A stretch of 64,000 nucleotides of DNA from Brachypodium distachyon (lineage: Eukaryota > Streptophyta > Magnoliopsida > Poales > Poaceae): the NCBI RefSeq assembly GCF_000005505.3, contig NC_016132.3, positions 59,038,914 through 59,102,913 on the forward strand, in the 5' to 3' direction. The first letter of the stretch is position 1; each line of letters opens with the position of its first letter. The position numbers and the translations under genes were made by a program. Positions 32,337-44,300 of this stretch are shown here, piece after piece. The notes under the pieces were generated by a model. That model worked only from the letters and a program-made list of their open reading frames with translations, ran no database searches and had not been told where the DNA came from.

Positions 32337-35300
32337 ATGTTACAGTCCGGCCTGTTATATCTTTGCTCCATTATCATCACATTGTATTTTGCCCATGTGC
32401 AACCGACGACTGCACAGATCATGGCACCATGGGAAGGTAAAATCCATCTTAACCGCCACACCCTGCCTACATACCTCTTATTTAGTTTGATTGGTCCCTA
32501 TATATTTTTGTTCATTTGCCTTGTTCCCTCATAACCATGACCTTCACTTGAGGAGAGATGCAAACAAGACGACAAGTCAGGGATACTACATGTATTTATA
32601 TTTTTAATCCTGTTTGCACGATGAAACTAATTTTCTGTACATTTGGTTCAATTGGTGTGCAGTCGATGCTTTGAGAGCTATCAAAGGCAGCTTGCTTGAT
32701 CCACTTGGACGTCTCGATAGCTGGAACCGTGGAGATCCATGCGTCGGAAATTGGTCCCGTGTTATCTGTTACAATGCAACAGCAAGCGATGGATACTTTC
32801 ATGTGCAAGAACTGTATGTGCATAATTGATCTCCTTATCTATCATGTACTTATCATTTGGACAACCTTTCCCTTGTATTCCGTTATGCTTGCTTTTGGTT
32901 ATGAATTGAAAAACTTGGAACTTGGTCATATAAACAATTATGTTGACTCGCATTGTTAATAGATCAAGTTTGCTTCTTTGGATCTATTTACAGCTTCCCC
33001 TTTTTTAACCAGAGAGATGTTGCGGCGTTAATTATATTCATGCCGTTTTGCCATTCTTGATAATGTAGCCATGATATTTAAACTATCGGGAGCTTTGATG
33101 GACTGCTAGTGCAATAAAAGGATCCAAAATGCATGTAGCTTAGACTTGGGACTGTTTTTTCGTCCTAGAAATCTCATACTGATTTTTTCCAGACGAATCT
33201 AATTCCTGAGACACTTTATGAAAATATGTTTCACCTGATGATATTGACCATGCTCTGGTCGCTATCTTGCCTATTAAAGTATTTATATCTGCAACATGTA
33301 TATGATAACAGGCAGCTTCTACAGCTGAATTTATCTGGAACTTTAGCTCCTGAGCTTGGCCAGCTTTCTCACATGAAGATAATGTAAGTGGAGTGAGTTC
33401 AGCTTCCTAATTGCCTAAATATCGTGTAGATTGCCTGTTCATCTAATCCAGTACTACATACACAAGGGCGATTGAGTACTTTCTTTATTTTCTCTCTAGG
33501 GATTTTATGTGGAATTCAATCAGTGGGAGCATTCCTAAGGAGGTTGGCAATATTACTTCTCTGGAACTACTGTAAGTTGAGATCTACAGCAATGATTACA
33601 AACATGATCTACCTGAATCAGCTTCCTTCATATCCTTCTGGTTGGACATAGGGTTTTTTATTTTTCTTGTTGCTATAAAACTGCAGTGCTTGGATATAGC
33701 CCGCACTATGATATTTTGTATTTCTACTTCCATTTTACATCCCCTCATGATACAACAGTTCTTTTAGATAAACAATTATATCTCTTAGATGAGTTATTGC
33801 AGGTGTATCACTATATCATGTCCTTTTGTGGTTGGAATGGGCTCTGTGATTTCTTTGTTGCTTCAACAATTGTTTTTGCTCATTGAACAAGGTTCCGATT
33901 GCCTATATTTGCAGGCTCTTAAACGGGAACCAGCTGTCTGGTTCTTTACCAGAGGAAATTGGCTTCCTTCCTAATCTGAATAGGATTCAGATTGATCAGA
34001 ACCATATATCCGGATCCATACCTAGATCATTTGCTAACCTGAACAATACCAAACACTTGTAAGTAGGATATGGTTTTGTCTCTCTGTTAACGAGCACTAG
34101 TTGTACTTATCCTAATGGATTTCTAATTACTCTGCAGTCACATGAACAACAATTCGTTGAGTGGTCAAATTCCACCTGAATTGTCCAGATTACCTTCACT
34201 CGTTCACCTGTAAGTACCTGACCACTGCAGCCCTAATGTTGTTTTTCATTTATACTTTACTGACAATATAATTCTTTTGAAGATTGTTGGATAACAATAA
34301 CTTATCGGGCTATCTTCCTCCAGCATTATCGAAGTTACCAAAACTGCTTATCATGTAAGAAGCCTACTATTGTGCAGTAGTTAGAAACATATTCAATATT
34401 CCTGCTAGTCTTTTGGCATTTTCTGTTATTTATATATCATAGGTAATTCAAAATTAACTATGAGATCTACATATTCAAAATTAAATGACGTGAATTTGTA
34501 TCACGTCAGTTATTTTGGGACGGAGGGAGTAGAAAGAAACAAAGAACATAATACATGGAGAGATCCATAGCAACTTGAGTAACTTGCAGTTCATCTTCTT
34601 GGCTTTTTAACACGTCTTTGAGATACCACATTATAAAAATATATACATTCACTGTCCATCTAATTATATCTTTTCAAAATCATCCCAGTCAGCTAGACAA
34701 CAACAACTTCTCTGGAAGTTCAATTCCTTCATCTTATGGCAATATCACCACACTTCTGAAATTGTAAGTATATTTTTACATATATCTCTATTTTCAGTTC
34801 TGTGCCCAAATGAAATTTAATATCAATAATGATGATTTTTGCATTGCAACGAGAATGTCCCTTCATCTGGTTGAATTGTTTTAAAGGAAATAAGGAATCT
34901 TTGACTTGTGGAGTTGAACTTTTGCCTTCATTTAGATAATATTACTGCATAGTTGTTGACGGGATAATAGTTAATAAAGCAACTTTGGACATTTGGCTCC
35001 ATGCAACCATCTGATTAAACTCCTTCTTTTGTTACGAATTATCAATTTTTTGGGAACAGTTAGACTAAGATTGGTGCATTGGCCTGTGAAAAGCAAAATC
35101 ATGGGAATATTTGGTTATGCTGTAGCAGAAATCCCTGTAAGAATAGACATAATTGCATGAATCACATGTTAAGGTTATACGATTTTTGTTTTCTGGTTTT
35201 GCTTGCTAGGCCTATCTACACAAAAGAAAGCAAGCTCTATTGCAAAAATCTGTCTGCTTTAGAAACACATTGAGCCATCGTTATTAATTAATGGTCATAT

Positions 35301-38300
35301 ATTTTTAGGCGAAATTTAGGGTATTGCAATAATTCATTGAGGTCTGCATTATACAAATACCTAATGTGGCTGGTATATCAGGAGGGGTTCCTTGTGAGAT
35401 GCCGTTCAAATTAAGTTGTAAACTTGTATATATTTCAAGAATGCAAGTTTTAACTCAGCCTGCTGCCTCTCTTTTCTCTTAGAGTATTTATGACAGTGTC
35501 AGATTAATCTAATAATTGGTATGCTCTACATCAGGAGTTTGAGGAACTGCAGCTTGGAAGGTCCTGTTCCTGATGTCACTGGAATACCGCAACTTGGCTA
35601 TTTGTATGTAGAATTCTGAACTGCATATTTACCTTGCATATGACCATTTTGCTTAGTACGAAAATCTTACATCTTATGCTTAGGGGTTAGGGAGTTTGGC
35701 AGCCATCACTTGCTCTGATCTTTGTTGTATTGATGTTTCAGGGATCTTAGTTGGAATCAGTTGGCGGGTCCTATACCATCTGGCCAACTAGCGAGCAACA
35801 TAACCACAGTGTATAAATAGAGAGTCCTCGCAAGGAACTCATGGCATTTTACTTTAATTTATAAGAAGTATCATGTATTGATCTCCCCCTCCCCCCCTCG
35901 GGGAACTATTATTTCCTGTTTATACTCACTTTTGCAATATGTGCAGAGATCTTTCTCATAATCTTCTTAACGGTTCCATCCCTAGAAGTTTTTCCAGCCT
36001 TCCTAATCTCCAAAGATTGTAAGTATGATCTTATGCTTTTACTTCATTATTGCTCAATTGTAATGATTACAGTATGCTCAGGTAACATCAGTTTAACAGA
36101 TAAGCTGACTAACTAGTATTCTGACATGAACAATAGCCGGGCGCTAGAGTACCTTCTGTGGACCCATGCCATGAGCATAACCATTACTTTTCAACAAAGA
36201 AATTTCTTTATCTTAAACAGTATGTATGGCAGTAATGTCCATCAATGATCAGTTGAATCAGACTGAGCTGTACTTTTTTCTTTGTTCAGGTCATTGGACA
36301 ATAATAACTTGGATGGTCCTGTTCCATCTGATATCTGGCAAAATATTGATTTCAATGGAAACAGGAGCCTTGTACTGTAAGACTTTGTTTCACAGTTTTA
36401 CTTATGACGCTTAGTTGAAATTAGTTATTCGGGACTGATAATCTAATGCTCCATTGAATATTTTGCAGGGATTTCCATAACAATTCTCTCACCAATCTAT
36501 CAAGTCCACTTACCCCTCCTGCTAATGTTACCATCCTGTACGCATTTCTGTTGAATAATTTCCTCGTCAATCAAATTTAGATACATGTTGACCTGCTTCT
36601 ACCATTGGAAAGATGCCATTTTGACATCCTGGAATTGATAATAATAAATTCTGATGTTGACCAGTCATTTTTACTGTAGCTATAAGTTGACTAGCCTGCA
36701 GCCACCAACCTTGGTTTCTTCATCTCAGAATGCATAATGGATATTCAATGTATTTTTTTCATATGTGGTATTTTTTAAATATATAATTTGAAAAGAGACT
36801 TATTCACATAAGGAAGCGGTGAGCGAATTTAGTCATGGCTCATTGGTAATCTACCCACCTGGGTTCAATGATTCAATCCTTGGGTTGAGTGCCGGTGTTT
36901 CGCACCTCCATACGTGTGCGTGTTCAGTGGTAAACCTTGTGTCCTGTGGTCAGTGCCTCAGTGGAGTATAGGACAAATCGTGGTTTTATTTGGGCAACCT
37001 CCGCTCTAGATCTAGCGTGTGTCCGGTGGTATGTGAGTGTGGGTCCTTGTAATCTAAAAAAACATAAGGAAGCGGTGAGCATATTGTATACCACTTGGCA
37101 CTTTCTGTTGGAGTTTTTATATTGTTCTCAAATCCATTTGCAAGAAACCTTATACTTCCTTTTATTGATATGTTATGTTAGGTTATCTGGAAACCCCATA
37201 TGCACATCTCAAAACCAACTGAATATATCTCAGTATTGTCAATCAGCTCCAGTTGTTGTTCCTGGAGGTTCTGCAAATAACAGTACACTTTGTCAGCCAT
37301 GCTCTACCGACCTTCCTTACGAAATCATATTAATGTCACCGATTCAATGCATATGTGCTATTCCGCTTTATGTCGAGTACCGGCTGAAGAGTCCAGGATT
37401 TTGGGATTTTATTCCCTATGAAGTCCAATTTCAGCAGTACCTATCATCTGGGCTTTCATTGTCCTTGTACCAATTAGAAGTTTCAACTTTTATGTGGGAA
37501 GAAGGGCCAAGGCTGAAGATGAATCTGAAACTGTTCCCAAATAACACTGCCTTATTTAATGCAAAGGAATTGTTAAGACTGAGAAATATGTTCACAGGCT
37601 GGCTGATCAGGGACTCTGATATATTTGGGCCCTATGAGCTTATCGACTTCGACCCAGGGTGGTACAACAACAGTATGCTATCTAGACTCCATATTTTCGT
37701 TTTATTTTCTGTCAAAACGTTTATCTGGTTTCTAGATGTTTGTATTAGTGCTTCTCTGAGTATCAATTATTCGATATGGCTCCTGGTACAGTTATTCGTA
37801 TTCACTCGAATTAGGACAACTGTGGTAGTGAGACTTGCACTGTACAGTTCGTATCAGTCACCGAGAATGCCGATGTTACTTGTGAAAGTTAGCGTGTGAT
37901 GAAAAATTATGTTTTCATAAATTGTATATCACTTCCACTCCTGTGTTAACACTACTCCACTCTAGTAAGATTTGTTTTGTGAACTTAGAACATATTAAGA
38001 ATTGACACATTTTGGTGGGAAAAACAACAACTTTGGGCTCAGTTGAACCCTACAGGTTATACAAATACACGTCACTTATTTCAGGACGGAGGGACTACTA
38101 TAATTGAGCCATTTTACAAATTATTTTCCTTCTAGTAAAGATAGATGGGGGCGAAGCTAGACCACATGTTGCTTACTTAAATGGAGATGACATGTAATTT
38201 CTGTGGGTATTGATGTATGGAAGTGTTTATTCGTGTTCACAAACTTAATAAGCCCATGTTCTCTTCAAAGGGAATGTATATTATGTGACACATCAACCCA

Positions 38301-41300
38301 AATAGACATATTACCGTGACTCACTTATCCTAATTTAGTGTTCTTCATTGCGTCTCTCTGACATTTCCCTTAACACCCTCAACTTAACATGTTCCTAAAC
38401 TTGTTCCTGTTACCAAGTTCACCTTTGTTGATTATATGAGTGTACTCTGGTTGTCATGGGACCTCCGCTTCTCGATTTTCAGCATCTTTCGAGCTACCAA
38501 GTTCACCCTTCCATCGGCCAAAATATAAGTATATGTGCATGTGCCTGTAAATAACCAAATAAGACCCTATACAAGAGAATAATACAGCATCTATTGGTTT
38601 TGTGGGCCCACAATAAAAAAGTATTGGGTTGAGTACAATATGACTATGACATCCTTTTTTGAACCCAGAAAAGAATATGAATATGACAACTTAGAGGAAT
38701 ATTTTGGGATGTAAAAGGATGCGGATGACACTGTGGTGGAAGTTTTCATCACATACTGTTTATAAAATGTAACCACTTTGAAAATTTTGCCAACTTTGGC
38801 ATCCAGCAACTATAGCAGTTCTTGAAGAGAGAACTCACACTTTCCCTTGGTATCTTTACAGTACTACAGCGTCCTACAAAGTCGGGTTTGAGTACAGGTG
38901 CCGTTGTTGGTGTTGTCATTGCAGCATTTGCTGCAGCAGCGATTCTTTCATCCCTCATTACTCTCATTATATTGAGAAGGCGTTTGAAACATTCTTCAAA
39001 GAAACGCGCTGGTAAAACCTCCATTTATCATTTTTGTATGATTTGTCTCTTTTCAAACTCGTTGTAATGTTTCAGTTGTTCACCTTTGTTTATTTCTTTA
39101 AAACTGTTATTTCAGTCGCTTCTGATTTCTTTGGTAGAGTTGCAGCATTCTTGCCTTTTCGAGATGAGTTGCTATTTATCTGAAGAAATAGTTATCGGCT
39201 GTTCAATGACAAAATTCTACCGGCTTTGCAGCAAAAAGAGTTCCGATGAAAATTGATGGCGTAAAAGACTTCACTTTTGAAGAATTATCAAATTGTACAA
39301 ATGATTTTAGTGATTCGGCACTAGTTGGTCAAGGAGGGTATGGGAAAGTATACAGGGGGGTGTTGGCTGACGGAACAATAGCAGCAATAAAACGTGCACA
39401 GCAGGGATCACTTCAGGGTTCAAAGGAGTTCTTCACAGAAATAGAATTGTTGTCCAGGCTGCATCACCGAAACCTGGTTTCTTTGCTTGGTTATTGCGAT
39501 GAAGAGGATGAGCAGGTTGTCCCTGCAACTTCTTTACAAATTAATAAAAAATAATAGTTTTCATCAAATGTTGCTGTATTATCTCAATTGCCTTCTTGTT
39601 TTGATATGGGCTGCGGAAAGCCTAATATCCAAATTTGTTGTGATCCATACATTTGTTTTTGTTTATTGGCGAGAAATCCATACATTTGTTGACACTTCGT
39701 TATTGAGAGGCCAACTCACTCTTGTTGCAGAAGCCGAACTGTTGCCTATCTTCTGTTTATGCCTAATGGTACTTCACATTTGGTTTAACTTTATGATGAT
39801 ATAAACTCATACTGTGAAAGCATGTATTGCAGATGCTGGTGTATGAGTATATGCCTAATGGTACTCTCCGTGATAATCTTTCAGGTTAGAACTTCATTTC
39901 TGTAGCCGCTAAGCTGCATCTCAAATTTTTACTTACAGCCATTAACAGTTAACAATGTCAGGGACACTAACCTTTACACTGGAAACAATTTGAGAATCTT
40001 GGCCTAAAATAATCATTGACATGATTTATTAAATTTGCTTATCTTATTGAATTTTTTTTTTTTGTATTTGCTCTGTTGGGCAAGGGTGTTTTTCTATTTA
40101 CCTAGCAGGCACAGATATGCAACCTCTGACCTTCCTCTTGCCAAAGGTAACATAGTTAGTAGTTACAGTCACACAATTGATGTTTGTGTTAGGAAATATG
40201 CAACTTGTATTTCCAGGAGGCCAAAGGCCAGTATATATACAGGTACAGGTGGCAAATATGCAGAAAACCCCTTATACAATGGGGATATAACATGGCTATA
40301 CAACTACAACTCTAACACCCCCCCTCAAACTCATGGTGGATCAGCAACACTGAGTTTGGAGAGATAAAAGCCATGATGTGCTCTAGTCTGGGCCTTCGTG
40401 AAGAAATCTGCTAACTGGAGCTCAGAAGGCACAAACTGAAGATCAACAACCTGATCCGGTACACAAGAGCGCATGAAAGAAGCATCCACACCAATATGCT
40501 TGGTAAGCTCATGCTTCACGGGATCACGTGCAATGCTGATAGCACCTGTACTGTCTCACAAAAGAGGAGTAGGTGTAGTAACAGAAACACCAAAATCCTC
40601 AAGTAACCACCGAAGCCAAGTCACCTCAGCCGTCAAAAGCGCCATAGCACGCAACTCTGCCTCCGCACTCAAACGAGAGACTGCAACCTGTTTCTTCGTC
40701 TTCCAAGCAATAAGAGAACCACCTAGAAAAACACAATAAGCAGACAAGGACTGGTGATCCGAAGGATCACTAGCCCAGGTAGCATCCGAGTATGCCCGAA
40801 GCTGGAGCGAGCTGGAGCGTGGGAAGAAAAGACGGCGAGAGACAGTCCCACGAAGATAACGCAGAACTCGAAGGAGGTGGCTATAGTGAACATGAGTGGG
40901 AGCAGAAACAAACTGACTGAGAACATGAACCGGATAAGAAATATCTGGACGAGTGACAGCTAGATATACCAAACTCCCAACAAGATGACGATAGCGAGTC
41001 AGATCAGAAAGAGGCTCACCATCAGAAGCACGAAGATGAACACTGAGCTCCATCGGAGTCTCAACAGTGCGCTCATCAGTAAGACCAGCACGAGCAAGAA
41101 GATCCTGATTGTACTTCTCCTGAGAAATAAAGAAGCCATCAGAGGTGGAAGAGACCTCAATCCCAAGAAAATATCGAAGGGGACCAAGATCAGACATAAG
41201 GACCTGCTCACTAAGACGTGCCTTAACAAAGGCAATATACTCAGGGTCATCCCCAGTGATGATCATATCATCAACATAGAGGAGAAGGAGAGTCCGACCT

Positions 41301-44300
41301 CGAGGAGAAAGGTGGACGAAGAGCGCAGGATCATGTGCATTGGCGGAAAAACTAGCAGCAATGATCACGGAGGCAAAGCGCTCAAACCAGGCACGAGGGG
41401 CCTGCTTAAGGCCATAGAGAGAGCGACGAAGACGACAAACCATGCCGTCAGGAACAGAATACCCAGGAGGTGGCTGCATGTAGACCTCCTCACACAACTC
41501 ACCATTAAGAAAGGCATTTTTGACATCGAGCTAGGAAATAGACCAGTGACGAACAGAGGCCACAGCAAGAAGAGTGCGAACAGTGGTCATATGAGTCACA
41601 GGAGCAAAGGTCTCATCATAATCATGACCATGCTCCTGCTGAAAACCACGAGCCACAAGACGCGCCTTATAGCGCTCAAGAGTACCATCAGAGCGAGTCT
41701 TAACCTTGCAGACCCACTTGCAAGTGATAGGACGAACACGGGGAGGAGGAGAAACAATATCCCACGTGCCAGTGCGCTCAAGGGCATCAATCTCCTCGGC
41801 CATCGCATGCTGCCATTCAGGATGAACAACAGCATCACGATAAGAGGATGGCTCAAGAGGAGCAGCGCTGGCAAAACCATAACGGTCAACTGCAGGAAGC
41901 GGACGAGTGCGGAGGCCATATGAAGGAACGGGAGGCTGCACAGTGGTAGACGAGGCCTCACCTGAAGGACCAGGCACATCTAAAGTCTGAACAGGGGAAG
42001 ATAACTGAACAGGAGAGTCCGAAATATTAGGGGAAGATAACCGAACAGGGGAAACCGGAGTAGCCGGAAGTTGAGAACGACCGGTGTAGTAAAAAGGATA
42101 GGAAGGCACAGGTGGAACCAAGGTAGATGGAGCATCAGGAGAATGTTATGGCTGATCGGGAGAATCTGGTGTGTGGGGAGGAGACGACGGGGGTGAAGTC
42201 TCAAAGGGAGGATGTGAAGACACAGTGGAACGATTAGATAATCGACTAGCTGGTATAGATGTATCGGGAAGAATCAGGAAGGAGAGAGACTCTACAGGGG
42301 TAACCTCGGGAGAAGATGGGCGAGGATAGAAAGGACGAGACTCATCAAAAGTCACATCCCGAGAAATCCGTATCCGACGAGCATTCGGATCCCAGCACCG
42401 ATAGCCCTTGTGCTCATCATCATAGCCGAGGAAGACGCACTCAACAGACTGAGCGGTCAGCTTGGTACGCTCGCGATCAGCTAGAAGAACGTAGCAAACG
42501 CAGCCAAATGACCGAAGCTCAGAGTAATCAGGAGAGCAATCCCAAAGACGCTCAAGAGGAATGCCCCCTTTTAGAGCAAAGGATGGCTGGATGTTGATAA
42601 GATAGGCAGCGGTAGATACCGCCTCAGCCCAAAAGTGAGGAGGAAGAGAGGCAGCGATCATCAAGGCGCGAGCCGTCTCAAGTAGATGACGATGCTTGCG
42701 CTCAGCAACACCATTCTGAGCATGAGCACCGGGACAAGAGAACTGAGCAAGCGTGCCCTGCTCAGCAAGGAATCCGCGTAGAGAACGAGAGGTATACTCA
42801 CCAGCAGAATCTGCACGGAACACACGAATAGGAGTGTGGAACTGGGTGTGAACCATGGCAGCGAACTTCTGATAGATAGATAAAACCTCACTACGAGAAG
42901 ACATAAAGTATATCCAAGTGTAGCGTGAAAAATCATCTATAAAAAGAACATAGTAGCGATGACCCCCTTTCGAAATGAAGGGAGCCTGACCCCAAACATC
43001 TGAGTGAACAAGATCAAAAGGACGCTTAGACACTGACTCACTATGAGGATATGGTAACTGAATCTGTTTACCGAGTTTACAACCCTGACAATCTAATGAC
43101 ACATCTCCTGAGACAGACCCCAGAAGACCTCGACGAACTAAAGACGACAAACGAGAACCACATAGATGACCAAGACGATGGTGCCACTGCCGAAAAGAGC
43201 TAGTAGACATAACAACTGGAGTTGAAAGGCTGGCGACAGGGGTAGCGAAAGGAGAACGAAGCCAGTCAAGCTCCCAGAGGCCTTGAGAGTCACGGCGCCG
43301 GGGGCCAGCTCTGGTTTGCTCGTGCGACGATCCTGAACAGAACACGAGTCAGCGTCGAGAATGACAACCAGAGTCAGTAAGCTGACCAGCAGAAAGAAGC
43401 TGCATGGTGAGTCGAGGAACATGAGCAACAGGAGAAACATGGAAAGTGGGATTGCTAAGAATGCCTTGACTAGCAACCAGAAGAGAAGTACCATCAGCAG
43501 TAAGAACATGAACTGGAGAATCTAAAGGTCTAAGGGGGGACAAGATAGAAGAATCAGAGGTCATGTGAAAAGATGCTCCCGAATCGAGAATCCACGGGAC
43601 TGTACCTAACTGCGGAGGCGGTCTCTCAGTGCTAGAAGACTCAGTAGCAGAACCTGCTGAGGGAGAACCAGCAGCAGCAAGCATACGACGAAGACGTGCA
43701 ATCTCCTGCTCGATGGATGACAAGGCCGAGGATGTCGATGCAGAAGTCGAAGTAGACGATCCGGGGCCCGAAGACGAAGAACCACGAGAAAGTTTCCGCT
43801 TTTGCCTGAAGCAAGAAGAATAACCGTGACCGTCCTTCTCGCAGTAGGTGCAATGAGGGCGACCACCACCAGAGGGAGGGCGTGATCCACCTGCCGGAGT
43901 AGGCAGCAGGGGAGCCGAGGCACTGGAACGAGGTGTAGCCGGTGTAGCAGGTGGTCGAGCAGCGAGGACGGTGGGAATCTCCAATAAACCAGCACCACGC
44001 AGAGAGTCTCCTCGGCACGAAGCTCGGTGAGTGCCTCCAGTAGAGTGACACGAGGGACCCGTGCAAAGAGCCGAGCACGCTGCTGCTCGAACTCCTTACG
44101 GAGCCGCGACAAAAACTCCTAGAGACGTTGGAACTCCTTATCAGCACGAGCAGTCTGACAGCACGCACAAGTGCCACAAGTAGTGGAGCAAAGAGAATCA
44201 AGCTGTCTCCAAATAGCTGAGCTCCGAGAATAGAATTCATCGATGGTAGCATCACCCTGTCGAAGTTCGTGCTCCTGACGAACCACGGAGAGGTACAGAG

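Noticed and set aside
40090..40150. Possible 42-nt extra kinase exon (acceptor TAGCAG before GCACAG, donor AAAG|GTAACA)
   Set aside because: Direct splicing of 39,884 to 45,750 already gives the expected family sequence ([18 protein letters not shown]). An insert there would not match the kinase fold.
40985..41923. 312-codon + strand open frame
   Set aside because: It is the antisense shadow of the copia reverse transcriptase and has no recognisable protein features.
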